Source of the DNA: Sulfitobacter sp. DFL-14
GTDB taxonomy: Bacteria > Pseudomonadota > Alphaproteobacteria > Rhodobacterales > Rhodobacteraceae
Assembly: GCF_003335585.1 (NCBI RefSeq)
Contig: NZ_QBFD01000015.1
Location: 258,304 to 322,303 of the forward strand
Reading direction: 5' to 3'
Length of the DNA stretch: 64,000 nucleotides
Part shown: in pieces, positions 16,929 through 25,490 of the stretch
How the letters are laid out: every line of letters begins with the position of its first letter
Position numbering within the stretch: position 1 is the first letter of the stretch
The notes under the pieces: generated by a model
What the model was told of the DNA's origin: nothing
Seen by the model: only the letters and a program-made list of their open reading frames with translations
Database searches by the model: none
Translations under genes and position numbers: made by a program

Positions 16929-18506
16929 GTGGCCAAAATCGCTTACATACTGCTTTGTCACAAGGACCCGCTGGCGATCATCCGGCAGGCAGAGCGGTTG
17001 ACGACGGCTGGCGACTATATGTCGATCCACTTCGACTCCCGGGCAAAGCCCGAGCATTACCAGCAGATCCGCGCGGCATTGAACAATAACCCGAATGTGA
17101 TCTTCGCGAAAAAACGTGTGAAATGCGGCTGGGGCGAATGGTCCCTTGTGCAGGCAACACTCAGTGCTCTGACCTCCGCCGTGGAGGCGTTTCCCCGCGC
17201 AACGCATTTCTACATGCTTTCCGGCGATTGCATGGCGATCAAGTCGGCGGAATACACCCATCAGTTCCTTGACGACAACGATGCCGATTTCATCGAGAGC
17301 TTCGACTACTTCGAAAGCGACTGGATCAAGACCGGCTGGAAAGAGGAACGTCTGATCTACCGGCACTGGTTCAATGAACGGACCCAGAAAAAGCGGTTCT
17401 ACTGGATGTACGAGGTCCAGAAGAAACTGGGGCTGACCCGCAATATCCCCGCCGATCTGCAGATCATGATTGGCAGCCAATGGTGGTGCCTGCGCCGCCG
17501 CACCGTTGAATGGCTGCTGGATTTTGTGAAAAAGCGTCGCGATGTTGTCCGTTTCTTCCGGTCCACATGGATTCCCGATGAAACCTTCTTTCAGACGCTG
17601 GTCCGCCACCTGGTGCCCGAGGTCGAGATCCGGTGCCGCACCCTGACCTTCCTGATGTTCACGGACTACGGGATGCCGGTCAATTTCTACAATGACCATT
17701 ACGAGCTGTTGCTCAGCCAGGATTACCTTTTCGCCCGCAAGATCAGCCCCGAGGCGCAGGATCTGAAACGCAGGCTTGGGCTGCTCTACGCCGCCGAGGG
17801 CGTCCAGTTCCAGATCAGCAACGAAGGCCGCGGTCTGTTCAAGTTCCTGTCAGGCCGGGGCCGGATCGGCCGCCGCTTTGCCACCCGTTTCTGGGAAACC
17901 GAAAGCACGCTGGGACGCGAACGGGAACTGCTGATCGTTGTCTGCAAGAAATGGCATGTCGCAAAAAGGGTCCTGGACCGCATCCGGCAGGTAACCAACG
18001 TTCCCGCGATCGAGTACCTCTTCAACGAAGAGGATACGACCCTGCCCGATCTGGGCGGCATCCAGAACACGCTGGAAAAACGTCACCGCCACCGGCGGGC
18101 ATTGATGCGGATGCTGTTCGACTATTTCGAAACCGACCGCATGATCGTCTGCATGGACCCGGGCAATATTGAGCTTCTGAACGATTTCGCCTCGGACCGG
18201 TCCATCACCCGGATTCTGGAAATCGAATGCAAGTTCACCGACGACTACCTGATCGGCCATGCGATGCGCGTGGGCCTTGCCGGGGAACAGACATCGCAGG
18301 ACACGCTGGAACGCCTGCTGCCGACGATCCGCAACGACATGGTGCACGAAAGCGACCGCATCCGCGACGCCCAGTTCGAGAACTACATTCGCATCCGCGA
18401 GGCTGCCGAAACCGAAATCAACGCGCAAAACCTTGAGAAATTCCTGAACATCTCCAAGGACAAGGCCCGCGAAATCGCCAAGACGGACTATCTGTTCGCA
18501 GACTGA
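16929..18506 (+). CDS. Branching beta-1,6-GlcNAc-transferase-like glycosyltransferase (GT14-like)
   Basis: About 525 aa from GTG 16929 (MAKIAYILLCHKDP); an in-frame ATG at 16869 would add 20 residues. The N-terminal half has the Core-2/I-branching (Branch domain) hallmarks: HFDSRAKPEHYQ, VKCGWGEWSLVQATLSAL, THFYMLSGDCMAIKS and GSQWWCLRR followed by IPDETFFQTL. Such enzymes transfer GlcNAc or xylose to glycans. The C-terminal half (from about residue 340) is a separate domain common in Rhodobacterales; it has an ELLIVVCKKWHVAKRVLDRI strand-helix start that looks nucleotide-binding-like, and I cannot assign it. Divergent with a sulfotransferase. Confidence 0.8.
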   Translation: MAKIAYILLCHKDPLAIIRQAERLTTAGDYMSIHFDSRAKPEHYQQIRAALNNNPNVIFAKKRVKCGWGEWSLVQATLSALTSAVEAFPRATHFYMLSGDCMAIKSAEYTHQFLDDNDADFIESFDYFESDWIKTGWKEERLIYRHWFNERTQKKRFYWMYEVQKKLGLTRNIPADLQIMIGSQWWCLRRRTVEWLLDFVKKRRDVVRFFRSTWIPDETFFQTLVRHLVPEVEIRCRTLTFLMFTDYGMPVNFYNDHYELLLSQDYLFARKISPEAQDLKRRLGLLYAAEGVQFQISNEGRGLFKFLSGRGRIGRRFATRFWETESTLGRERELLIVVCKKWHVAKRVLDRIRQVTNVPAIEYLFNEEDTTLPDLGGIQNTLEKRHRHRRALMRMLFDYFETDRMIVCMDPGNIELLNDFASDRSITRILEIECKFTDDYLIGHAMRVGLAGEQTSQDTLERLLPTIRNDMVHESDRIRDAQFENYIRIREAAETEINAQNLEKFLNISKDKAREIAKTDYLFAD

Positions 18507-18573
18507 CGCAGATCATCGTTCTTTTGCCGGCAAGCCGCCCCCTCACCGGAGCACCCGGATCACAACAGCGCAG

Positions 18574-19203
18574 TCACTTCTTTGCCCGCCAGCTCCCGAT
18601 CCACCGCGACATACCCTGCCGTTTCTCCGCCAGATCATCTTCAAGCGCCTCAAGCGTCGGGTCGATCCGCGCCCGCCGGAACCGCCGCCAGCGCACCCAG
18701 ATCGCATAAACGATGGCAAAGAAAAGCGTGAGAATGATGATGTTCAGCCAGGGGATGCCCTTGGAAGCATCGGGGCCCTCGACCTTGCGCAGGGATATGG
18801 CGTTGGGAAACACCGTCAGGAACTCGTTGCGCCAGCCGTAGTGTTTGATCGCATACCATTCCGGCGCAGCCTCGGTCGATTTGGCATCCGCCGCCTCTGC
18901 CTGCAGGTTCGAAGTGTCGAACTTGAAATAGGGCGGCCAGCCCCAGCCTGTATCCTCGTTGCGATAGACCATGACGTCACCCTTGGCGCGCCGCGTCTGG
19001 ATGAAGAACACATCCCGGTTCGCCAGCGTCCCGTCCGTTCCGATATCCGCCTGCGCCCAGAAGATCGAATTCTCACCCGGATCGACACGCTTTTCATAGG
19101 TATCGGTGACCCGGACGATATCGACCTGCGGCAGCGTGTAGTGGAAGAAGGCCGCCACCAACACCCAGATGGTGATCCAGAAAACCCACTTGATAATCGC
19201 CAT
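18574..19203 (-). CDS. DUF1523-family membrane protein (last gene of the uncharacterised operon)
   Basis: 209 aa. There is one N-terminal TM (about residues 4-22) and one C-terminal TM (about 150-170, WLNIIILTLFFAIVYAIW), with a soluble domain between (VDIVRVTDTYEKRVDPGENSIFWAQADIG...RDVFFIQT...VMVYRNEDTGWGWPPYFKFD). The tail is basic (RWRRFRRARID) and probably cytoplasmic. This architecture and text match the DUF1523 family, which has no assigned function. It starts 11 nt after the stop of the preceding small membrane protein. Confidence 0.85.
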   Translation of the reverse strand: MAIIKWVFWITIWVLVAAFFHYTLPQVDIVRVTDTYEKRVDPGENSIFWAQADIGTDGTLANRDVFFIQTRRAKGDVMVYRNEDTGWGWPPYFKFDTSNLQAEAADAKSTEAAPEWYAIKHYGWRNEFLTVFPNAISLRKVEGPDASKGIPWLNIIILTLFFAIVYAIWVRWRRFRRARIDPTLEALEDDLAEKRQGMSRWIGSWRAKK

Positions 19204-19214
19204 GTTGGCCCCTC

Positions 19215-19481
19215 TCAGGAAAAATTCGTCAGGTAAATGACCACGCCGACAACGACGACGGGTACGATATAGACGCCCAGGATCAGCTTGCGCCGGATCG
19301 ACCCGTCATAGCGTTCAAGCCCGCGCTGCACAAACGTGTCGCGGTCCACCAGCTGTTTGCCCTCATACCACTTCTTGCGCAGCTTCGACCGCCGCACGCT
19401 GCGCGAATAGAACGACAGACAGACATAGATGATCGTCAGAACGACAAAGCCGATCACCACAAGACGTGCCAGTGCAAACAT
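19215..19481 (-). CDS. Small two-TM membrane protein of unknown function
   Basis: 88 aa. TM1 is about residues 2-25, followed by a strongly basic loop (SRSVRRSKLRKKWYEGKQLVDRDTFVQRGLERYDGSIRRK), then TM2 about 67-85. Its ATG abuts the preceding stop with no gap (TAG then ATG), so it is translationally coupled. Similar proteins in this order are sometimes labelled efflux-pump-like, but at this length it cannot be a pump. A membrane anchor or subunit of the AAA+ block is more likely (inference). Confidence 0.75.
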   Translation of the reverse strand: MFALARLVVIGFVVLTIIYVCLSFYSRSVRRSKLRKKWYEGKQLVDRDTFVQRGLERYDGSIRRKLILGVYIVPVVVVGVVIYLTNFS

Positions 19482-20837
19482 CTATCTCTCCCTCACCGCG
19501 CCCCAGGGGCCGACACGGGCGATCATGTCGGACACCGGATCGGGCTTGCGGGGGGCAGGCTCTTCCATCGGCGCATCATGGCCGAACAGCGCCGCCCGCG
19601 CACCCACCTTGTCCATCTGATACTCGGCCACGAGGAAATCGGCAACATAGGGCTTCTTCGCATCCGGCCAGCGGGCATAGGTCTGATAGAACAATTCCTT
19701 GTGACAGATGAACATCTGCCGCGCGTCCTTGGGGGCCAGTTCGGCCAGCAGCATGTTCACCAGCGCCGCGTCCTTCGTATCGCTCGCCCGCAGGGTATAG
19801 AAATAGGCCGGATGGTCAGAAGATATCCGCGGCCAGTTTCCGCCATTCTCGGCCCAGTTCACCAGCGCGCTCAGCGCGTGGAACTCCTCCGGCAGCTTGT
19901 CCACATGCTCCCGCGCCAGACGCCGCATATCGGCGCGCGTGGCCCCGGTCAGGTCGCCACCCTCATCCGCCACCGCGTCGATCAGGATGAAATCCATCTT
20001 CTGCCGCAGGATCGCGGCCGAGTTGATGCCCCGCGCCTCCACAATCGTTTCGGTCAGGCCATTGTATTCGAAAAACTTGGCAAGCTGGTTTCGGTCGTCG
20101 GCGTCAAAGACATATTTGATCGGCAGATCGCCCAGATGATCCTTGCCAGTGGGGGCCACGACCGCCGGATGATCCAGATCCTGGAACAGGTAGAGCCCGC
20201 CGAAATGCGCCGTCCAGAAGTTCCGCTGGTCAAAGGACATCTGGCGCAGCATGACCGGGTTGCGCACCACATCCCCGGTCTTGCCAGCCAGTTCGATCAT
20301 CTGCGCGATCAGCACATCGTCGTACCAGCCGTCTTTCTCGGTCTTGAACCGCTCGACCATCTGCCCCAGCTTTTCCGCGTCGCGCACGGTTCCAGCGGTC
20401 GTATCCGCCTCGACCTTCACGCGTCTTATGTCGAACAGCCGCTTAGGCTCTGACACGTTATAAACGGAGTTCACCAACTCGCCCGCCACCGCGTCGCGGG
20501 CGGTCAGCGCAAACAACTGCGCCTCGTTTTCCGCAATGAACTGCTGGAGGATTCCGCGCGAGGTGGAGAATTTCGTGTTGAGCAAAGGCGCCGTGCGCTG
20601 CTCCATACTCAGCAGAATGAACTGCCGGTTCACGCCTGCGTGGTTGAGGTAGAGGTGATCGCCCAGTTCGTCGCCCACTTCAGGCGAATAGCCCGAGATG
20701 TCGATGTGAAAGTCAGTCTGGGTAGTGCGCTTGCCAGTGAGGTGTTCAAGCGCGCGGTTGTATCGGTCCACCAACGCGGGGGAGTCCACGTGGAAGAGGT
20801 TGCCGAACATGAGGCCGTGTTTGATCAGGCGATGCAT
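19482..20837 (-). CDS. Uncharacterised 451-aa protein (DUF6638-like)
   Basis: Start at ATG 20837, chosen for AAGGAGG 6-7 nt upstream; 10 more in-frame residues are possible but unneeded. The N-terminus MHRLIKHGLMFGNLFHVDSPALVDRYNRAL is distinctive. There is no TM, signal peptide or recognisable catalytic motif. The text is mixed alpha/beta with a conserved-looking LYLNHAGVNRQFILLS and GLYLFQDLDHPAVVAP. The C-terminal 30 residues are Pro-rich. It matches a Rhodobacterales-restricted family as I remember it; the DUF number is from memory. It lies third from the end of the AAA+ operon. Confidence 0.75.
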   Translation of the reverse strand: MHRLIKHGLMFGNLFHVDSPALVDRYNRALEHLTGKRTTQTDFHIDISGYSPEVGDELGDHLYLNHAGVNRQFILLSMEQRTAPLLNTKFSTSRGILQQFIAENEAQLFALTARDAVAGELVNSVYNVSEPKRLFDIRRVKVEADTTAGTVRDAEKLGQMVERFKTEKDGWYDDVLIAQMIELAGKTGDVVRNPVMLRQMSFDQRNFWTAHFGGLYLFQDLDHPAVVAPTGKDHLGDLPIKYVFDADDRNQLAKFFEYNGLTETIVEARGINSAAILRQKMDFILIDAVADEGGDLTGATRADMRRLAREHVDKLPEEFHALSALVNWAENGGNWPRISSDHPAYFYTLRASDTKDAALVNMLLAELAPKDARQMFICHKELFYQTYARWPDAKKPYVADFLVAEYQMDKVGARAALFGHDAPMEEPAPRKPDPVSDMIARVGPWGAVRER

Positions 20838-20967
20838 TGGCGACCTCCTTCGATGCTTTGCACCCACATTGGCGAGTTTCCCGTCCGGCTCCCAGCCGGT
20901 CTGCGCCCGGCCTCCTCCTGGGCTCCGTCCGTTCGCGGTGGAAACGCTCCACTGGAGCGCTTCTTAT
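20838..20967 (-). other. Intercistronic gap with two hairpins inside the AAA+ operon
   Basis: This is the longest internal gap of an otherwise tightly packed operon. It holds two small perfect hairpins: CGCTCC/GGAGCG (20945-20959, 3-nt loop) right after the AAA+ stop, and CCGGCT/AGCCGG (20885-20899, 3-nt loop). It ends in a strong ribosome site for the 451-aa gene. It could be a processing or attenuation point that sets different levels for the two halves of the operon. Confidence 0.45.
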
Positions 20968-22905
20968 TCACCGCTCACCCCCCAAATACCGCTTCTTCGC
21001 CTCTTCCATCCGCCCCATATCCCGCACAGCCGCATCAATCGCCACTTCATCCGACTTGTCAGCATAGCGGAACTCTGAATCCGCGTAGCGGTTGATCTCC
21101 TGTATCACCATCTCCACCGTGATCGGCTGGCGCATGTCCTCGATCATCGCCTTCTTCTCGTCATAGCCCTTGAACAGGAACAGATCGGGGTGCTCCATCC
21201 ACTCATCGGGCAGTTCAAAGTCCATCGCCCGCACCTTCACCGCATCCGTGATGTTCTTGATCGCGCGACCCGTGAACCGTTCATCCGCCTCCTGAATGCC
21301 CTTCAGGTAAGTGCCCAGCTTGTTGATCGTGTCCAATTCCCCGATCTCTCCGCGCACGGCTTCGTAGACGCGCACCAACCCCGCCTCATGGGGCCTGGAA
21401 TGGGATTCAAACGAGGCCGCCACCGCCTTCTTGATCGCCTGCGCCTCGAACACCTCGTGATCGCCCAGCGGGATGGAATGGTTCTTGCCCATCAGCAGAT
21501 ACAGGATGTCGACATAATCCTCCCGCGTCTGCGGGCCATCCACCAGGAACCGCGCCCCGGCGCGCTGGCGCAGGGCGTCGTCCACGTTCTCGGGGTAGTT
21601 GGAGAACATGCCAAAGGTGCAATTGCCCCGCACAACCGTATTGGCCCCGGCAAAGCTCTCCATCAGCACGGCGGTGATCTCCAGCTGCCCCGCGCTGGAT
21701 TGCCGGTCGCCGCGCTTGCCCGCCAGCTGGTCGATGTCGTCAATCGTGCCGAACCCGATCACGGACGGATCAATGATGTTGTTGATGAACGCCTTGGCGT
21801 TCTGCCCCGACTTGCCCTGATAGCTGTCGATGTTGTCCGTGCTCAGGTTCTGATACCGAAACGGATAGCCCGCATTGCCGCAGTATTCCGAAATCAGCCC
21901 CGCCATCATCTGGATCAGCGTCGTCTTGCCCGTCCCCGGCGCGCCGTCGCCCATGAAGGTAAAGATGAACCCGCCCAAATCGGCAAAGGGGTTCAGGCGG
22001 CGGTCGAAATCATAGGCCATCAGCATCTTGGCCAGTTTCATCGCCTGATACTTGGCGATGTGGTTGCCCACGACCTCATTCGGCTTCTTGAAGGTCATCG
22101 TCAGCTTGGTGGACTTCGCCCTGGACGCGGGGCTGAACCCGGCAACGGTGAAATCATCCGCCTCGACCCGCCATGACGCGCCCCTGAACCCCTCAAGGCG
22201 CGGGGCGGTCTGGGCGCGCAGCGCGACCTTTTCCATCAGCGCCTCGGCAAAGGCGCTGACCGTGGCCACCAGCCGCGCGTCGTCCTGCGCATGTGCCGCG
22301 ATGTCCTGATCCAGCTCCCACAGCGCGCCATGCAAGGCGGTCTGGCCGTTGTCTGTCAACACCTCATCCACATCGCCAACCTCGACCGTCGTTTCGGACA
22401 GATGCGACGACAGCAGATAGGCGCTGGCATTGCCGAAAACATAAAGCGTCACCAGCGCCTCCGCCGCCAGCAGTTCGGAAAACTCCGACTTGCGCGCGGC
22501 AGGCAGAGATCCTTCCAGGTTCGCGCGTTTCAGATCGCCGAGCCCGGATTGCTCCGCCACGTTCTCGGCCACGGCCAGCGCGATGGCTGTGGCGCGGCGC
22601 AGGGCGTGCATGACGGTGGCCTGCAGGGGCGTGACCAGCGTGTCACCATCATCCGCGCCCTCGATCCGCGCCAGAAGCTGCACCGCGCCGCTGGGTGTGG
22701 TCCGCCGCGTGGCCAGACCCGGCGTCGTGCTGCGGAACCGCCGCCGCGTGCCGATGCCCGGCGACCGCTCTAATTGGGGCGCTTCATCCGCGGGTTTGCC
22801 GATGCGCGGCGCATGGTCGAACCCCTCCAGCAGGGAAAGTGCCACGCTCACGTGCTTTGCAATATCCTCTTCCCGAAGCTCCATCGCGTCAGATGTCTGG
22901 CTCAT
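20968..22905 (-). CDS. AAA+ ATPase of unknown function
   Basis: 645 aa. A single AAA+ module has Walker A GAPGTGKT (321-328), Walker B GTIDDID (386-392), sensor-1 Asn436 in FGMFSNYPENV and putative arginine fingers in RQRAGARF (446-452). The first 280 residues form an unassigned alpha-helical domain with a basic, low-complexity start (RSPGIGTRRRFRSTTPGLATRR). The C-terminal lid is long and helical, ending DMGRMEEAKKRYLGG. Its FMGDGAPGTGKTTL core resembles single-ring AAA+ remodelers; there is no protease, helicase or HD domain. It is the presumed motor of the seven-gene block. Confidence 0.9.
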   Translation of the reverse strand: MSQTSDAMELREEDIAKHVSVALSLLEGFDHAPRIGKPADEAPQLERSPGIGTRRRFRSTTPGLATRRTTPSGAVQLLARIEGADDGDTLVTPLQATVMHALRRATAIALAVAENVAEQSGLGDLKRANLEGSLPAARKSEFSELLAAEALVTLYVFGNASAYLLSSHLSETTVEVGDVDEVLTDNGQTALHGALWELDQDIAAHAQDDARLVATVSAFAEALMEKVALRAQTAPRLEGFRGASWRVEADDFTVAGFSPASRAKSTKLTMTFKKPNEVVGNHIAKYQAMKLAKMLMAYDFDRRLNPFADLGGFIFTFMGDGAPGTGKTTLIQMMAGLISEYCGNAGYPFRYQNLSTDNIDSYQGKSGQNAKAFINNIIDPSVIGFGTIDDIDQLAGKRGDRQSSAGQLEITAVLMESFAGANTVVRGNCTFGMFSNYPENVDDALRQRAGARFLVDGPQTREDYVDILYLLMGKNHSIPLGDHEVFEAQAIKKAVAASFESHSRPHEAGLVRVYEAVRGEIGELDTINKLGTYLKGIQEADERFTGRAIKNITDAVKVRAMDFELPDEWMEHPDLFLFKGYDEKKAMIEDMRQPITVEMVIQEINRYADSEFRYADKSDEVAIDAAVRDMGRMEEAKKRYLGGER

Positions 22906-22958
22906 ATCTCAAACTCATTTTCATTGTTCAATAAATACACTCTTCCGGCACGACGTCG

Positions 22959-24086
22959 CTAATATCGAAGAACACGTCCTTTCGGGCTGACCACATATTT
23001 CCGCACCGAGGCAAAGCCGGGCGGGCGTTTTTCCTCCAGCACCTGATAGGGCCGCTGGGGCAGGATGATGCTGCGCTCCGTCCGTGTGGCGCCCAGGTCC
23101 GGCCCCTGCACGCCGAAGGGATCAAGCGCGAAGACTTCCCGCTCGACTGTCGAGAACCAGCCCGATTTCTCTTCGATCACCCGGTCGCTCACCAGTTCTT
23201 CCTCGGTCCAGACAAGCGCCCAATCCTGGCCCGCAGGTGCATTCGCCTCTGCCAGAACCTCGCGCAGGGGTCCCGCCTGCCGGGTGTAGGCGTGGCTGTA
23301 CATCGGCCCCAGATGGAACCGGCGCAGCCGTTTGGGGTGCAGATCGTCAAAGTCCTGATCAAAACCGCGCGCGATGGTCAGCAGTTTCAGCCCGCCCAGC
23401 GCCTGTGCGCTCAGATGGGCCTGCACCTCCGGCCAGCGGCGTTCATCCTTGGGCAGACCGATCCGGCCAGAATCCTCCAGCTCCATCAGATAGATGACCG
23501 GCAGGTTGACCTCTGAATCGTAAGTGGCCCAGTGCAGGCGGAACCGTCTGCGCCCCTCGCTCACATTGCCCAGCCAGGCCGCCTGCGGATCATTCTGCAC
23601 CCAGAACAGATCTCCCCGCGCCAGTTCCGCGTAATACATCCGCTGGGACAGGGCAAATTGCAGCTTGGTGGGAATTTTCCGGTCGCCGAGAATGGTCTGC
23701 ACCATCTCATCCTTCAGCCGCCCCTCCGACGGCATGTTTTCCAGGTGTTTGGCAGCCTGCTGCGCGTCATTGGCCATGGTCATGATTTCCGCCGCCACCG
23801 GAAAGCCGCTGTCGCGGTTGTCCATGGTCAACGAGCCAAAGAAGCGGCCCGTCTCGCGCCCCACCAACAGATATTTGTAGCTGAGCGCCCGGAAACTATG
23901 GGTCAGCTTGGCGGCATAGCGGGTAAGAATGTCGATTTCATCCCGGTCCAGCGCCCCTTCGGCCTCCATCACGCCGGCCACATGCAACATGTGCTGCATG
24001 ATGCCTTCGAACTTGGCGAAGTAGCGGCGCGACGCGAATGTGTCGGTGATGCCGACGTGGTCTTGCGAAAGCGTAAGATCAGCCAT
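22959..24086 (-). CDS. Uncharacterised 375-aa protein of the AAA+ operon
   Basis: No domain recognised. The N-terminal 150 residues look helical (FEGIMQHMLHVAGVMEAEGALDRDEIDILTRYAAKLTHSFRAL); the middle has FRLHWATYDSEVNLPVIYLMELEDSG and the C-terminus WALVWTEEELVSDRVIEEKSGWFSTVEREVFALDPFG, read as mixed alpha/beta. There is no TM or signal peptide. The start overlaps the upstream small membrane gene by 8 nt and the stop is 53 nt before the AAA+ ATG. It is likely an adaptor or substrate protein of the ATPase by position only. Confidence 0.7.
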   Translation of the reverse strand: MADLTLSQDHVGITDTFASRRYFAKFEGIMQHMLHVAGVMEAEGALDRDEIDILTRYAAKLTHSFRALSYKYLLVGRETGRFFGSLTMDNRDSGFPVAAEIMTMANDAQQAAKHLENMPSEGRLKDEMVQTILGDRKIPTKLQFALSQRMYYAELARGDLFWVQNDPQAAWLGNVSEGRRRFRLHWATYDSEVNLPVIYLMELEDSGRIGLPKDERRWPEVQAHLSAQALGGLKLLTIARGFDQDFDDLHPKRLRRFHLGPMYSHAYTRQAGPLREVLAEANAPAGQDWALVWTEEELVSDRVIEEKSGWFSTVEREVFALDPFGVQGPDLGATRTERSIILPQRPYQVLEEKRPPGFASVRKYVVSPKGRVLRY

Positions 24087-24339
24087 TAAAAAAGCGTCTT
24101 TTCAGAATGAGCCAGTTTAACTCTCGGCTCCACGTCCGGATGATCAGGAACACGGCAATCAACAGCCCCAGGGAATAGAAATTGGCTCCTATGCCGATAT
24201 TGAAGACAACCATCAGAAGCGGCGGAAGGCCAACAAGCGAAATACCAATCAGCAACTCGCGCCTGCCTCGATCGGAAAGCAAGTTTCCCGAATGCCTGTT
24301 CCTGTGTTCCTTTTCAGCCGCCATACTGATTGCTGTCAT
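24079..24339 (-). CDS. Small membrane protein of the AAA+ operon
   Basis: About 86 aa from ATG 24339 (alternative ATG 24324). A basic, hydrophilic start (AAEKEHRNRHSGNLLSDRGRRE) is followed by two close hydrophobic stretches (LLIGISLVGLPPLLMVVFNIGIGA and YSLGLLIAVFLII), then a basic tail (LKRRFFNG). Both start choices overlap the end of the coiled-coil gene and its stop overlaps the 375-aa gene, so all three are coupled. Unknown function. Confidence 0.65.
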   Translation of the reverse strand: MTAISMAAEKEHRNRHSGNLLSDRGRRELLIGISLVGLPPLLMVVFNIGIGANFYSLGLLIAVFLIIRTWSRELNWLILKRRFFNG

Positions 24340-25390
24340 GTTTCTCGATGATCGCGGCAAAGCGCCGGGCAAAGCGTTCATCGGCCTTGGCCTTCGCCTC
24401 TAGCACTTCACGCGCGAACACCATGTGATCCTCGTGTTTCTCCATCATCTCGGCCATCCGGGCGTTGGTGGCGGCACCGATCCCGGCCATGGCCGACTGC
24501 GCCTCCTGATCCGTCTTCACACCGATCTCGTTGATCCGGTGTGCCACATCCTGCTGCTGCGCGGTTTTCAGCGATTTGGTCAGCGCATCATACAGCACCA
24601 CGCGCTGCTTTGTGTCCGTTTGCAGCTTGTTGATCAGCACCATCTGCGTCGCCGCCTGGTTCTGCAGGGAGTCGATCCAGGTCTTGCCCTTCTCGATGTA
24701 GCGTTCCAGCGTCTGCGACTTGGCCAGCTTGACCTGCTCCTCCTGCACCAGCGCGTTGTACTTCGCGTTGGCCTCTGCCAGCTCGGTTTCCAGCTTGGTA
24801 CGTTTCGCGGCATCCGCTTCTGACGCGATGGCGTTTTCCAGCTTGATGATGTCCGGGTCCATGCCGCCGATATCGGCACGGATGGTTTCCAGCTCTCCCA
24901 CCGTCAGCTCGCGTTCATCCAGCGTCTCGCTCAGGTTGCTCTCGACCTTGACCTTCTGCTCTTCCAGCATCGCCAACTGCCCCTCCAGCAACTGGACGAT
25001 CACATCCGACTTGCTGATCAGATCCTGCAACTTGTCGTCGATCGAGGCAGAGCGCACCCGTTCCTGCCGCATGCTGTCCGCCTTTGCGCGGGAGAAGATG
25101 CCGATGAAGGTTTCCATCCCCGTCTTGTTGCGCATCTCGTCGAAATCGCGGCTGAACCCGGCGGTGACATCGTCCAGGCCCATGATCAGTTCGGCGATGT
25201 TCGCGTTCATCACATCGGTATGGGCGTGGACATCTTCCAAAGACGCGTTCTCGATGTCGATCATCGCATCGTCACCCGTCTTCAGCTTGGCCCGCGCTGT
25301 CTCGATCCGGCTGGTCAGCTCTGCAATCTTGGATTGCGCCTGTGCGACCTGCGCCTGGGATTCCTTGACCTGTGCATCCAAATTCGCCAT
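24314..25390 (-). CDS. Long coiled-coil protein, first gene of the AAA+ operon
   Basis: 358 aa, almost wholly helical and rich in Ala, Glu, Gln and Lys, with heptad-like stretches at about 1-60 and 130-260 (KIAELTSRIETARAKL; LLEGQLAMLEEQKVKVESNLSETL; KRTKLETELAEANAKYNAL). A less regular segment (60-110, GLDDVTAGFSRDFDEMRNKTGMETFIGIFSRAKADSMRQ) interrupts it. There is no TM or signal peptide. The architecture recalls TelA-type and PspA-type proteins, but I see no diagnostic motif of either. It heads the operon after an AT-rich spacer (25391-25470). Confidence 0.75.
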   Translation of the reverse strand: MANLDAQVKESQAQVAQAQSKIAELTSRIETARAKLKTGDDAMIDIENASLEDVHAHTDVMNANIAELIMGLDDVTAGFSRDFDEMRNKTGMETFIGIFSRAKADSMRQERVRSASIDDKLQDLISKSDVIVQLLEGQLAMLEEQKVKVESNLSETLDERELTVGELETIRADIGGMDPDIIKLENAIASEADAAKRTKLETELAEANAKYNALVQEEQVKLAKSQTLERYIEKGKTWIDSLQNQAATQMVLINKLQTDTKQRVVLYDALTKSLKTAQQQDVAHRINEIGVKTDQEAQSAMAGIGAATNARMAEMMEKHEDHMVFAREVLEAKAKADERFARRFAAIIEKHDSNQYGG

Positions 25391-25490
25391 TAAAGTCTCC
25401 GCTTTCCAATAAGTTAAAGTACATATAGGTAATGTTATGACAATTTACATCACCCATTCCCGCAATTTAAGCAGAGTGTGGCAAAAGCCC

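Noticed and set aside
18574..25390. Anti-phage defence island interpretation of the AAA+ block
   Set aside because: No nuclease, protease, nucleotidyltransferase, TIR or toxin-like domain and no mobile elements; the composition fits a core envelope function better.
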